Source of the DNA: Mytilus californianus
Lineage: Eukaryota; Mollusca; Bivalvia; Mytilida; Mytilidae
Reading direction: 5' to 3'
Assembly (NCBI RefSeq): GCF_021869535.1
Contig: NW_026262668.1
Coordinates: 63,456,058-63,520,057 of the forward strand
Length of the DNA: 64,000 nucleotides
A model generated the notes under the pieces. That model was not told the DNA's origin, made no database searches, and saw only the letters and a list, made by a program, of their open reading frames with translations. Shown in pieces: positions 13,418 through 26,800 of the stretch. Each line of letters opens with the position of its first letter. Position 1 is the first letter of the stretch. Both the position numbers and the translations under genes were made by a program.

Positions 13418-13536
13418 GGATTTTTATTTCATTTTTCCAGATTTGAAAATAAGTCATATTTTGAAAGAGGGTACAAGTTTTTTGTTAATAGAACATCCTA
13501 CAGTTTTTAACCCAGATCCCTGAAACTCCACAGAAA

Positions 13537-13586
13537 GATTGCACTTATGTTAAAATTATGCACCTGCTATTATGGAACTGTTTGAG
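13537..13586 (+). pseudogene. Degenerate copy of the cysteine exon end
   Basis: About 50 bp repeat the end of exon 3 (13370-13420): GATTGCAC-TATG at the start and ACCTGCTATTATGGAA-TGTTTGAGG at the end. A length difference before the second cysteine shifts the frame, so the YYG end is lost. It appears to be a local tandem duplication, about 170 bp apart, of the terminal coding segment, now non-functional. Confidence 0.6.
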
Positions 13587-14348
13587 GAATTTCTACATTT
13601 CATATTTCAAATAATTAAATGTTCAGAATAGAGCATTCTCCATTGTTTAAGAAGCATTCGTTGCAAACATGTCATTTGAGTCTTTGATTTATTTTTCAGG
13701 AAATTTCATGAGCAGCAGACTAAGTAAAAAGATGAACGTCAAACTGTTTTACAAGTAACACTTAGAAAAGCGTGACTTCCGTTAGATGAAAAACTGAGAG
13801 GAAAATAAACAATAAAGGTACATAGCATCCCTGACTGACAGGAGTTCAAATTACAACACCTGAAATGGTGAAAAAGAGGTGATTCTATCTAACATTTCCT
13901 CTTCTGTCATTCAGAATATGTCCAGATCAAATGGAGTGGAATGTAACATGGTTTAATGCAAATTAAGAAAATAGCTTTCAGCCCAATCATCAATTTCATG
14001 TGCAGTGTTTTATGGTCTGCTGTTTATATAATTATCTAATGTATGTGTTACTTTTGGTCATGGTGCTGTCGTGTTGTCTGTCTTTTTTTGATTGATGTTA
14101 GTTGAATGCCCCTTGATATATCCCTCTTTTTTATTAGAGGATCATAATCTATATACAAACCAACTATTAATTTATTATTGAAACACCTGTCGATCCTTTT
14201 AATTACTTAGTGCTATTGAAATGTTTTATTATTGAACTACCCGTAGTATTTACCACTTTTTTGCATTAGTTATTCTTATTACAATCTGTATAAAATGTGT
14301 GGTAAATCTACAGAACAATCTTAACAATGCAAACTATTTTCTTTTCAG

Positions 14349-14460
14349 AACGGGAAATATCCTAAACCTAGGTCTAAACTACTATCGTAAGAGACCTGAC
14401 GCACTGCACAGTCGGTCCCGAGAATCTGACTTATTGAATGATGGTGATCCAGATCTATGA
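14349..14460 (+). CDS. Alternative 3' exon of the candidate peptide gene
   Basis: A strong acceptor (CTTTTCAG) precedes a 112-base open stretch ending in TGA. Its phase fits the end of exon 1 (12485, phase 2) but not the end of exon 2 in an open frame beyond 13 codons. Exon 1 joined to this exon would give a 67-residue secreted precursor containing a dibasic YYRKRPD site and an acidic end (LLNDGDPDL). If both forms exist, one gene makes two unrelated mature peptides from a common signal exon. Without transcript data the joining is an inference. Confidence 0.35.
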
Positions 14461-14756
14461 CTGAATTTTGCATATTGTTCAATTTCAAATGAACACATTT
14501 TACAGTCATAACTGTCATTATTACTGCTTATTTCTTTTAGAAGTAAAACAAAACCTCAGTAAAGTATATTGAAAAGATATTACCAAACATAAATGCCTAA
14601 TGATTTGTATTTAATAGCACGTTCAGTTCAATTCAATTTATTCTATAGATGAAAATTATTCATTGTTTCTTTCATTTTAGAGGGTTGTGAATCGAACCGC
14701 CCATTACTAGTTAATAATAATTTGAACAGTAAATGGTCAATCGTTTAATTCGTTTG

Positions 14757-15330
14757 TATTTAAAGTCAAATGAAACTTCAAATTAAAAAAAAAAAAAATG
14801 AGTATGTTTTATATACTTGAATTGCTAAGTTTTCCCATAAATTTTCAGAAATGTACTGCTGTTGAATTATTGTCTTCCCGTACTCTTATTCGCCGATAAC
14901 TTTTCCGGATGCAGTGAATTTAACCACACGACCTCTCATTAGAACTTCGGCAACCAGAAAACGCAAATTCAAAGGAAACACCGTAATTAAAAGAATGTAA
15001 AAAAACATTCACTGGAAGGTAAATAGTGTTAATTGATTCTGAAAAAATAATAAATACACCAAAATCATTGACTGTAATGGCAAAGTTAAACTCACAAATG
15101 CAAAAGCATGGACAATAAATAGAAATAACATCGTTCTAACAACTCACTTATTTTTAAGTGCCCCATGATTCTGCGTTTAATGTTTATTAAGGTTGTCCGG
15201 TAAACTTCGGCAACAAACCGAAAATTAATAAGTGTGCGATAAAAAATCACTGGATGAAATATTTTTGTCGATTATACGTTACAGGTTCGTAAAAAATGTA
15301 AAAAAACGTTCATATAGGACTAGTTGAGTA
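14757..15330. repeat. Diverged ~0.6-kb block, copy 2
   Basis: Second copy of the block at 10455-11085, same orientation, with A-rich length change near 14787. It ends close to the start of the R1 repeat at 15335. It carries no clear reading frame. Confidence 0.65.
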
Positions 15331-15334
15331 TATA

Positions 15335-16140
15335 TAGATATAAGAAGATGTGGTATGAGTGCCAATGAGACAACTCTCTATCCAAGTCAAAAGGAGTAGG
15401 TTCAGTAAGACCCCTTTTTGGCCCCAAAATATAGCAGTTTTACAAAATTGTTAAAATGTAAACGTTTATCTATTTATTGGAAAGTAGAATACTTCTGCTA
15501 CATAAATATCGGCTGTTTTTGACAATACAATGTACATATATCGGGTACTAGCATCCTAAAGTCATGCTTAATTACTGAAATCTTCATAATTTTAGCATTT
15601 CAGTTAAATGTTAGACGGTTTCCGTCTTAAATGGAAGTGGCCGCATTTGTGTTCATTCTTAATATTTAAATGTAAGTTGTATTTCATGATGATACATTAT
15701 ATATATAAAGGTTGAGAGTGAACACGGGTGCGGCCACCTTCATTTTTGACTAAAACCATCTGAAAAGTGACATATTATGGCATATTTGATAGATTTTTCA
15801 TATTTCAGCTTGCATTTGAGCGTCTTAAATGACTAAATCAGTTCAAATCTTTAACATAAAATAATTGAATCGACTGAAATTAACACTTAAGTGTTTAAAA
15901 AGTGTACAAAATATTTCATCGGATAAACCTGAAATTTAAGGCCAAAATCGGCTCTTACCGGACCTACTCCTTTATAAAAGTAAACCATTATAGGTCACAG
16001 AACGGTCTTCAACACGGAGCCTTGGCTCACACCGAACAGTAAGCTATAAAGGGCCCCAACAATTACTAGTGTAAAACCATTCAAACGGGAAAACCAACGG
16101 TCTTATCTATATAAAAAACGAGAAACGAGAAACACTTATG
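15335..16140 (+). repeat. Dispersed repeat family R1, interrupted copy
   Basis: The left part (15344-15389: AAGAAGATGTGGTATGAGTG, CAATGAGACAACTCTC) and right part (15974-16140: AAAGTAAACCATTATAGGTC, CGGAGCCTTGGCTCACACCG, AAAACGAGAAACGAGAAACA) together match, in reverse, 27028-27266. The two halves are separated by a 584-bp insertion. Confidence 0.8.
15390..15973. mobile_element. 584-bp non-autonomous inverted-repeat element
   Basis: The ends are a 20-bp terminal inverted repeat with two mismatches: AAAGGAGTAGGTTCAGTAAG at the left, and the complement of AAAGGAGTAGGTCCGGTAAG at the right. It lies precisely inside an R1 repeat whose two halves are intact. Inside, a second inverted pair (GAAGTGGCCGCATTTGTGTTC near 15640 and GTGAACACGGGTGCGGCCAC near 15717) suggests a folded structure. 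No transposase codons are seen, so it would depend on an enzyme supplied elsewhere. No clear target duplication. Confidence 0.75.
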
Positions 16141-16204
16141 ATCCACATCCATTGGTTTAATAATTTTCTTAACGTTATATCTAAAAGAAATTCGTTTGGC
16201 TTTA

Positions 16205-16445
16205 ACCGCCTCAAATGTCCTGTACCAAGTCAGGAATATGGCAGTTGTTATCTACAGTCCGTTTCTATGTATGTTGGCGTTTGTTTTTGTTGTAGTTCAG
16301 TGTTTCTGTTGTTCAGTTGTTTTCCTCTTATAGTTAATTTGTTTCCCTCGGTGTTAGTTTGTTACCCGGATTTGTTTTTGCTTAGTCGAATTATGACTAT
16401 TGAACAGCGGTATTCTACTGTTGCCTTTATTTCAAACCGATTAAA
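16205..16445 (-). repeat. Dispersed repeat family R5, reverse copy
   Basis: Reverse complement of 32215-32455: shared CTGTACCAAGTCAGGAATAT, GGCGTTTGTTTTTG and TATTGAACAGCGGTA phrases. The 115-residue open frame 16138-16485 lies on this repeat and is rejected as a gene. Confidence 0.75.
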
Positions 16446-19149
16446 AATTAAAGAACAAATTGATTACAAAGCTAAAATCATTTGAATTCCATGTATAAAG
16501 AATTTATTGCGACATAAACATAAAATGGTGATAATTAAAAGCATACAAATCTAGCTGAAGCGTCGGTCGAATGTCCAGTTGAGGAAATTATACTCCATTT
16601 AAAAGCTCAGATTTAACACACGCATAAAAAAATAACGATTGGACATTTCGTTCTCTTCCAAAACGTAAGTAGTATCATATACAGGTACCCCAGAATAACT
16701 CAAATTTTACTCTTCAAAGTTCCGTCTTCCATATCACTTATAAAAAGGCAAAAGTGAGTAAAAGGACCAATTCGATACAAGAACAAGAACAAGAATTAAC
16801 CAACGAAATATGCTTCCTTCGTTTTATCTTTAAAATTGTGCAGTAATAATATTTCAAAATTAAGTTTGAAAATAGCCATGATTGATAATAATAAATGGTG
16901 TTATCTTGGAAAATAATGCATTAGTCACGGAAAAAGCGGCGGAAGATACCAAAGAGAGAATAAAAGCTCATAATTCGAAGATGGACCGGCACAACCATGA
17001 CAAAAGACAAAAAACGAAGAAAAGAAAAACAACAATCTGAAAAACTACTTAAAAAACTAAAATTTTAGCAACATCAACCCTTCCAAAACAGGGGATGATC
17101 TCAAATGCCCCGGAAGTGTATGTAAATTCTACTCAACATGTCGTGTTAACAAAATAAAGTCATTAAAAAAAACCCCAATAAAATAGCAAACCAACACAAT
17201 TAACCACTTATTTTTTCTTAGGGGTTAAAAGATATATATAAATAAACCGTAACAGTATTTTTAAGTTGGTATAAGGTTAAACACATTTCAACTGACATAG
17301 TCGTTATTTGAAATATAAATTTAAATTGCGCATGTCCGAATAGGTTCTTTGTTAATTAGGTGAAAGAAATCTAAATGCTGATGTTTTAATGCTGAGCATT
17401 TTATAGAGGGACTGGAAGACCAAAAATGGATCCTAGTTAAATTTCAGTCACTTTGAGAGAAGTGTTGGTAATTAATTGCCTTACTTTAAAATTATAATTG
17501 TATCTGTGAAAGCAGTTATAAAACTCACTTATTCATCCTTTACTCCTTTGGTACAATGGAAATCTCCCGTCTTTATACTAGATAGCTAAACTTCAAAAAA
17601 ACTACAAACCATTCATTCTACAGTAAAAGTTGGACTTCAGAAATATTGTGACGAGGTATATTCCACCAGTAGTGACAATATCATGCTGAATCTTAAAAAC
17701 CTTATAGATGTACTTCAAAATCGTCGATTAGTCTTTAGAATTTTACAGTTATATAAGAATGTTTGATTTTTCTACGCTCTACTCTACTTTTCCATTGGAA
17801 GATCGTTTTTACAAATATGTTGTCAAAAAGCATTTTTATGATATCTTTTCGGTGTATTTCATTGAATCCGTGTGGTTCTTTACAAAGTAAGATTTTTTTC
17901 GAGTAATTTCTATCTACAACTCCCATTTTTATGGAAAAACTGTTTAATGAAACGACGAAGTCGATCTGATTTTTGTGATTTATTATTTCAACAGACAGTC
18001 TATTCGTTATTCCAATGGGAATGTGTTGTACAACCCTACTGGACGACTTCTTTGGTAATAAAATGAAGCAGAATTCTTACGTTACCTTCTCAGTCAATGT
18101 GATGTCCTATCACTCAATAACCCACAATTTGAGTTAGTGTTTGTAAGTCATATATCACAGAGAGCTAGAGATTAAAGATACTATCGAAACTAGAAGGTCT
18201 GCTTCATATCTTGATATTTTTCTCGATATTGACCCAGATGGGCGACTTTAAACTAGACTCTATCATAAAATGTTTGTTTCTCTCCATTTTGGACTATAAG
18301 TGTTAATAAATGGATAATATTAATAATCAGCAACAACACGAACAATGCATAATAAGTTATGTACTAAACCACAAAAAAGTAAAACCAATGTTAGTACCGA
18401 TATAAACTATATTAAAATATCTTACTGCAATACTTAATTGAGAAATTTGAAGAATTTTATACAAAGAACCAATAAGTTTACACAAAGTCTACCTTAATTT
18501 GTATTTTATGAAAACATGCAAGAGCCATATTTCTGTTAAAGCGATAAATAATTCGAAATATATGAAACGTCAGTATTGTTTCTAGATAATGGAATTCTAA
18601 ATCATTACTAAGACTACACTAGACAATCATAAAAAAATCATTTTATACGATTAGAAATGTCAAATAATATGTTATATGAAATTAAACCATAAATCTGTCA
18701 AAGCTTTAATAACTGGAAATATTTAAACCCTCAGTGTTGTCTCTAGATACTGAATTGTTAATACTAATATTACACTCGAAAGTAATAAAACATCCTAGAT
18801 ATATGATTGAAAATGTCTTACTCGAACTTATTGATTTTATTGATATTTGGAAATCACATTTCAACGTAAATGATATTTTCGATAAATATCATATACGTAC
18901 AAGCAATACAATTGTTTCATTTTAATGGCATTTGAATTTGATCTGTGTTGTAAAAACTTAGACTGTTTTATGCTTTAACTTATATTTTAAGTGTTGAATA
19001 TTATCTGTGTATATGTCATAATATCTTCAATAACATTTTTAATAATAGTAATTGACGTTTTGTCTATTTTGATCAAAAACCTTCTTCTTTTATTTTTGAA
19101 TATAATGTTTTCGTCTCAATATAGTTATTTCGGGCAAACGCTGCGAATT
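16446..19149. other. Intergenic, with one R2 repeat
   Basis: A family R2 repeat copy lies at about 16925-17150 (GGCGGAAGATACCAAAGAGA, ...CATGACAAAAGAC), matching 23450-23610. Elsewhere only short frames without recognisable domains. Two similar ~60-bp phrases near 18570 and 18735 (TTGTTTCTAGATA / TTGTCTCTAGATA) hint at an old duplication. Confidence 0.45.
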
Positions 19150-20515
19150 ACAAATTAACCAATAACGTGTAATGTGTAAGCCAATTTATCTCTATAACGA
19201 TCGGTTGAATGAGTTGGTGATAAAAATTTGAATTTGATAAGTCACATTAATTTCATGTTTGCATTTGTTATAAATCTTGAATAATTATAGTTGAAATTTT
19301 CAAAATCTAATTCCAGTAGTTGTTAAATTGGTGTAAATGGACTATATAATCATTACTGATCATTTTCCGGTGCATTTCCGGATGTCTTGGATAGTCAGTG
19401 CTTAAAGTTTCACAATGATACAGAACTCTACTTGAATTAACACAAATCAATTACAATCATTAAAATATGAAAAAAATATTACGTAATGTATAAGGATATT
19501 TTAAGGTACATTACCTAGGGTTCTAAAAATAAGACACATTAATAATACAATTATGAAATTTGTAACAGCGTTGCAGTATGAATAAGGCAAATGGTTTGTA
19601 AACTTAATATTGATAATCACAGTAAGTATAGAAATTGTTGCTGAAAATTTCTGCTCTTTCTTAAATTTTTGTTGTTGCTCCCGTTGTTGTTTGAAATGTG
19701 ATGATGATTATTATTTGGATATGAGTGATGAGAAAAAAAGTGAAATAACACTTTAAAAAAATGTGGCTTCCGAAGTTCTTTTCAGGATTTAACTTCATCA
19801 TTGACGCTCTAAACCAAATTTGAAAGCCAAAGATGTAAGGACACTTAAGGAGCTATAGTATATGACCAAAAGTAAAATGACATTAAAATATAACTGTCTA
19901 AGGACAACTTTGCCAGAGGAGTTTGAATGTTAGTTTCCTAAAACTTTATCTAAATCTATCAACGTAAACATTCAAGAAGTATTATATGTTACAATGCATG
20001 TCAGTTGCAAAGCACTGACTACTGAGGTAAAGTGTTATCATAATCTCTATTTATACTTCAATGACCAATCGCGACCATAGTAACATTTTTTTTACATTTG
20101 AGCACACTTCATTATTTGTAAGTTTTTTTTATACATTACAAATTATTACGATTAAAGGGTATGTGTAATTTACTTTTTTCAGTACACATTTTAGAGTAAA
20201 AGAGGATCTGAATTGATTATAATGTATAAATTTGGTCGACCCTACTAAAGATTTTTCTAACTTCTGTGTCCTCTGTTGAATATCATCATAAGCAACTAAC
20301 ATTGACTTTCACATATAAACAATATATGCTGCTCAGACAGAACTCCAAATATTTGTATCTGTATTTCAACACTTTTTAAGGATTTTTGTTTTAATTTGAA
20401 GATTAATAGAATAATTAATTAATTTGTTAAAGGATGAAGAGAGGAACATTTTCATTTTGATAGATAATATATGTTGTTTTACTTACCGATACCAGAATAA
20501 TAATTGCATCCTTTC
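19150..20515. repeat. Segmental duplication, copy 1
   Basis: Collinear with 37580-38850 in the same orientation. Matching landmarks are GTGTAATGTGTAAGCC at the start, AATGATACAGAA, AAAGCCAAAGATGTA, AACTCCAAATATT followed by CTGTATTTCAACAC, and GAGAGGAACAT with AGAATAAT-ATTGCAT at the end. A further similar block follows each copy (20540-20690 and 39045-39140: GACACAA, CGTTCTC, GAATATGACGTATAAAC). I see no conserved reading frame, so this may be intronic duplication or an old large transposon. Confidence 0.7.
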
Positions 20516-20719
20516 GAAAATTTTAAGGACGCCATCACGAGTTGGTTGACCGTTATGGATTTTCTGTTTTACAGATGTCTGTGTCGCATATCCATGACCA
20601 TACCGTTTGTCATAGACACAATTCCGTTCTCTTTTCCTCAATGATGACAATACCGAATATGACGTATAAACTGATTTTTACTTCTCATGACCAAATGTCA
20701 ATCAATGCACTTCCAACGG

Positions 20720-23449
20720 ATTAAGTGTAAAGACGTCATCAGCAGTTTGAGAAAAGCGTGATTTTATGACATAATAAAAATATGGAGGCCCATAAGTGTT
20801 ATTACCAGTATAGCAATATATTTGTGTATAATACATGAAGTAATAACAGCACTGTTTCTGATAATAATTTCTCAAGTATGACGTTTGAAGATGGACATAT
20901 TAGTCTCCTTGTATGATACATTTTCAAAATTAGAGAAAAATATGTACTAGCATATGATATATATTTGCGTCTCAAGTTGTCTTAACATACTAGTTCTAAC
21001 ATGAAACCGAAAAAAGGATTTGTAAGTTTTATGAAAATATGACAGCAAACCAACATCACAATAAAACAAAAACAAAAACCCCAGAAGTCACCATTGATCT
21101 TCAACAATAGACAGGTGCCAGGTTTTAGGCCTGAATGTAGTCAAGTTGTGAATAAAATTATACTGTTGCTTCAAAATGATTGATGGATTGTTGTTTGTTT
21201 TACGTCCAGTGTAAAAAATGTCATGCATTTTCAGGACGAGAACAAACTAGCAATAAATACAAAAGGTAGGTCCTGCAATAGAGGTCGATGATGGACAGGA
21301 CTTTTTGAAAATGCGGGTACAATGAGTAGGGACAGAAATTTAGGCTTGCAGACCCCACGGACCCCTTAAAGAGTTGTTGCAAGGGTTCCTTATGTGCAGA
21401 TACTGTGGCACTCTACCTACATGAATCATTAACCCTTTCCTCCATGGATTTTTTTACATACCTGATTCGCATAGGATTTTTCGATAAAATGCTGAAAATG
21501 CGCTTATTTTAATGGAATATTAACTGTACCTTACATAGACCAGTTAGACATTTGAAATTTTTGTCAGTTATACATCTAAGTCAGATCTTTAAAATTTACC
21601 CATATTATTTTTTTAAATTTTGGCCATGGTAAAGGATTTATCCAAATTTAATGAAAATTGTTAAATTTTGGGTTGAATCTTGTAATTTCAATTTATTTTT
21701 AAGGAAACAATGAGATAATTGACTGTCTATGAATAATCTGAATGGAAACTTTATTTTCTTCATAAAATTGTCAAACTTTTTCCTCATAGCAACCACAGAG
21801 AATTGTGATTGAATTTGAAAAAACTAGTTTTTTACAGGTTAAATGAGATGACTGATATATTGGAAAATATTATGGAAAATTATGTTATACATTATTTTTT
21901 CCTAGCAACAGTTTCTGTTCATAGCAACCAACTGAAATCCTGTATATAATGTAAATGAACAGTTGACGGTTAACTATTTTGGTATGATAACTAAAGGAAA
22001 CTATATATCACAACATTGCTCTTAAAAAAAGACTTGACATATGTTTGCTCCTAGCTTCCAAATAGTCCTTAAGCAACAGACTAAAAAGAAGGTGCTTAGG
22101 CCAACAAATTAGTAAATGCATGATAAGTTTAGTTATCAGATCTTGTTTCTAAGAGAAAATCTATGATGTTTGTGATATTTTTTTAACATAGACCCTTTTG
22201 CATACTAGTAGATAAATATCACAGTTTACAAAGGCAATATGAAAATATTAGCATGTGGTTTAGTTTCCTTTTATCACATTTTTGTACACCATATAAATTT
22301 GGTTTCAGTTGTGTTCAATGGACATGGACATTTTTAACTAGCTGATTATGCATATGCCTGTTTCTCGATTTTTTGAAATCTAGAAGGGTATTAAACTTTT
22401 TCCTATGTTGATATCCTGCTGTGCCATTCATCACAATTTGAATTTTTAAAAGAAAACATCATTTCCTTTAAGGTATATTCCTATAAAGACAACCCCCTTC
22501 CCCTCCCAAAAATCATAGACATTAACTGAAAAAAAATTAGTTAACCCCTCCTTCAGGTTTAGGTATTTTTTTACATCTTATTCCTTCTCCTAGGTCCACA
22601 GAAGATTTGAAAGAAAAGTGGTGAGATTAAAAAAGGATAGGTTCCATTTTTAAAACATGAATCATACACATATTTCAAAATCTGCAATAGATAGTCATAA
22701 AATTGATTGGTTGTTTGTTTTAAGTCCAGTGGCAAACATTTCTTGCATATTCAGGAGGAGATCCTTATAAATCCTAGAATGTTTACCTTTTCTCAATGCT
22801 GGTCTTCTAAAGTTGTTTCTGAAGACTGTTTTGCATACAATGATAAGATGTGGTAAGATTGACAATGTGACAACTTTTCAACAGTCCAAATGATGTAGAT
22901 GTAAGACAGGCAATGACCATTCATATTTTATGTGTGTGATAAAGGGGGCTTATGAGTGTATTTTTCAAATAAGATTGTTGGCCATTATTTCTTGAAAATT
23001 CTGGTTTCAGAAGTAAAAAAGTTGCTTCTATTGAACATAAGGGAAAAAACAAATCCACTGAGTTATCAAAATAATTCAATGTTCCTGCATGTATGTTGAT
23101 AAAAAATTGTTTGACTATAATGTTAGTCCAAAAAAATTATTTGTTCCCATAAAAAAATATGACACCCCCTCCCTATAATAAATATTAAAAGGTCTATGCC
23201 TAAGAAACTATTGGTAACAGAACAGTCTTCAAAAGTGAGCAAAACCCATTCTGTGTAAAGAAGTCTGCAAAAAAAGTCACGACATGACAAAATGTGAAGC
23301 AATCCAAACTAGAAAAACCAACAGCCTGATTTATGTTAAAAGGATAAACAAAAATCAAATATGACAGACAGCAACCAACAACATCCACTGAATTATAGGC
23401 ACATATATGATGTGGTTGTATTAATTATGATGATGAGTGCACATTACTC
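20720..23449. other. Intergenic, with R4 repeats
   Basis: No gene recognised. Two copies of a short repeat family R4 (TTGTTTGTTTTA-GTCCAGTG...GCAT-TTCAGGA) lie at 21180-21310 and 22700-22770; a third is at 48600-48665. A diverged R1-like copy is at 22845-22935. Confidence 0.45.
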
Positions 23450-23890
23450 TCGAAAGAGAGGCGAAAGATACCAAAGGGACATTAAAAATCATAAGTTAAA
23501 ATAAACTGACATCAACATGACAAAAAAAGAAAAAGACAAAAAGACAAACAACAGTACACAAAACACAACATAGAAAACTAAAGACTGAGCAACAAAACCT
23601 TGAGCAATTATGCAACTGGAAAAGAGGTATAAAATGGAAAAGTTTGCTGTGAATGGCTTGACTCAATGTAGATAGGAGTGCTTCGCATTAATCCAAACCG
23701 AAAATGAATGTTCTTAGTTATTGGCTTGACTCATGAGAAGGGCAAGAAGCACAAATAAAAAAAATAAAAAGACAAAACAGTATTGATCTAAGAGTAATCA
23801 CAGTTACTGAATGCTAGTTGAAAGCCAACTACAACTACTAGTAATAAATATTGATGTTTTCTCCCTGACTAACAACATGTTAATCAGTAA
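23450..23890 (+). repeat. R2 and R3 dispersed repeats, adjacent copies
   Basis: Positions 23450-23610 match the R2 copy at 16925-17150 (GAGGCGAAAGATACCAAAGG, ACAAACAACAGTACACAAAA). Positions 23690-23890 match R3 at 6640-6800 (TGGCTTGACTC, GAAGCACAAA, CAGTTACTGAATGC). The R2 start motif also occurs, inverted, near 44080-44100. Confidence 0.65.
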
Positions 23891-26800
23891 CAGCTAGTGA
23901 ATTTAGAAAACAAACGTTCTTTTTCTTCTAAAATCGAGTTGAAAAAAATAGCAAAATATGAACATGACATGTTCTTTATCAAAGTTTTAGAATTTTAATA
24001 TCCCTCTTGTTCCTCTGCTGAAAAGTCTTCATTACATGTACTGATGAGTTGTTTAAATTTACTTAGCTTTGGATAAAATCAGTTACTATATTTTTACTTC
24101 CATCTCGCATTTTTGATTATCTGAAACCCGAAAACAGCGAAAATCGTGAAGGGAGAAATGCACGTATGTCTATTCTTTCAATCTGACATATTTTGTAAAT
24201 GGGAAGTGAACCGCAAAGTTAAGGCTCTGTAAGTGAACCGCAAAGTAATTTTTTAGTCAGATTGCTACTTCTTAAGCATAGTCGTTCACGGAACCATATG
24301 TTTTTATGGTTGTTCAAATAAAGATCACGGAAAAAATATTTATCATCTTTTATTTGTGTAAACATCACTGTAAAAAACGGTAAATCCGATCGGTGGGCGG
24401 GGCTTAGAATCACAACTTACGGATAATTTTGAATAATTCGCTATTCTCATTAATTTAATTGAAACACAAAAAATAATTATGATTGAAACTTAAATCTCAC
24501 TTTCTATAAGCAAAAACATTGAAAGATTGTACGTTGAATGTGATTTTTTCTGGTCATTAAAATTTGTATATTCCCGCCCACTTTATTACTCACCGGAAGT
24601 CGTATGATGGGATTCCCCAAGCAAATGTTTACATTTTGCAAGTTGCTATAATTTTGTCCATAATGGGGTCAGAAAAAATTGTATGGAGTCGACTGCATAT
24701 CTCCGCGTTGTTCATTAAATTTCTGATATTTCGAACGTTTAAAAATAAACTTGCTTTTGTTGCAATATTCTACGACTCCAAAGCGGGAGTGAACACTCGG
24801 ATTTTCTACATAAAGTTTTTTCATTTTTCGCAAACTGTATCGTGCAAATTAGATATTAGGTATTTAATAACCAATTGGAATTAATAATCAACAATAAATG
24901 TCGTTAACGTGACAATGTCAGTGTTCTGAAACTTGTTTGTCAACAAGAACTTCGAAAAAATTGCGACGGCTATTTAAAAAAGTCAGCACGTTTAAACTAT
25001 AAATGCATTGCGAAAACAAATTAAGAAATTCGAGTCAGATATTCCCAGGAATATCCTTTTTACATTGGATACAGACTTTTCGTAGGCAAAGCGTTTCAAC
25101 TGATGTACTACACAGAGGCGTCAAAAGGCGTCATTATGGAATAAAGGGGGTGGCGTCAAAAGGTGTCATTATGAAAGAAAGGGTTAACTTCCCCATTCGG
25201 AACAGACGTGGCTGCAAATTTACACACCGCGCGCATCCAAACGGATGTTCCACTTTGGAAAGGTTTTCCTGCCGAACGGAAGAAGACACCAAGGGATGAC
25301 CATAGTTCAATAAACCACTCAACCTTTGGGGTTCCTTTGCTTCAAAAGAGCTGTCACCAACATGCATTGGCAATCATACAACATCTCCTTATTTCTACGT
25401 GTATGTACATAAATGTATTGTCATGAAAAATAAACTATCACTGTATTATCATAGAGTGTCCGTGCATTTTTCTGTTTATTTTCCTTGTACTATTCTTTAA
25501 CCTGACCTAGTTTTAAAAACTGTTCGTACATTTTAATGTTTGTTTTCTTCTATCTTTCACGACTTGATTTTACATATGGTTATGCTTTCATATGATATAA
25601 AAACCATAAATCAAATGTTTTAGTAAATGTCAAGAGACAAGTGCGGTAATCTCAAGTTATATATGGTTCTCGGTCAAATATAACCTATTGCGCACTTCGA
25701 CTAAGAATAAAATATGCTGTATAGAGTGATGATTAATTAGTATAATTGTATTTTGAACATAGGTGTTGACATGATACATTTGAAACTAAACTGTAAGATT
25801 TTTATTAATATATATATGGTAAGATATTTCAGAATTTTAGAAATTTGTTATATATTAATATTTTTTGTTCGTAATTTTCATTTTTTTACATGATCGCGTA
25901 ATTAATAAGCAATTCAAGGATGACATGTTGTTTTAATTTCAGATTATAGGTAGAAAATTTCAAACAGAAAATCAAAACAACTTTTGAAACTTCTATAGTT
26001 ACATCCTGCGATAGGCTTCAAAATATCAAAGACGGAAAATTTTGCGAAATAAAAATTTAATTATAATTAAGGTAAGAAATTTATTTTAGTAATAAAACAT
26101 ACAAGATAGCAATCCAGAAATTTTATACCAGTAGGTTCTTTTCAAAGTTTTGTTTACAAGTAAATTAACAAAAATGGCGTACGTAAAGCATTTGGTGTTT
26201 TAATTTATTTTTTGAGTACCAGTTTTGAACAGATAAATTTTGGAAGCAGGCATGGCAACGTTGTGTAAATTGTCTTTCTTCTTTTTTTTTTTTTTTACAT
26301 ACAATCGGTAATGTTACTTATACTGATATGACAGTTGTTTGGTCGATGAGAGTTATAAACACGGAAAGTTAGGCTGTCCTGCTAGGGAATGTTCTGTGCT
26401 GGTGATTTAGTCCTGATTGTTAGTGGTTATCGTTAAAAAATGTCAACAAAGACAAAAATGATAAAAAGATTATTATAAAGTAGATGTTTTAATTGGGTTT
26501 CATCATGGTCCAAAAGCTAGCAAATAAAAATGGTCATATCTACTGCTTCAGTAAACGTAATAGAAAAGTGTTAATTGTTGAACACATCGAACGAAAAAAA
26601 AAACAAAAACACTTCAGAATCCACTTACTATGTCTGATTCCACACAACATAATCATTGAGTGGAAAAACCATAACAATGTCTTAAAAAGGTGAATTTTTA
26701 CAGTTTAAACCTGTCCTGATTATGCGCTTGTGTGTGCTAGTTTGTGCTGATGATTTTAACAAAAACTTAATTTTATTTCAAATCAAACGTTGCAGAATCA

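Noticed and set aside
16138-16485. 115-residue plus-strand frame with hydrophobic segments
   Set aside because: It lies on the R5 repeat, whose other copies do not keep the frame.
24219-24884. Possible gene at a GC-box-containing patch
   Set aside because: No domain, no splice pattern I can defend, frames overlap on both strands.
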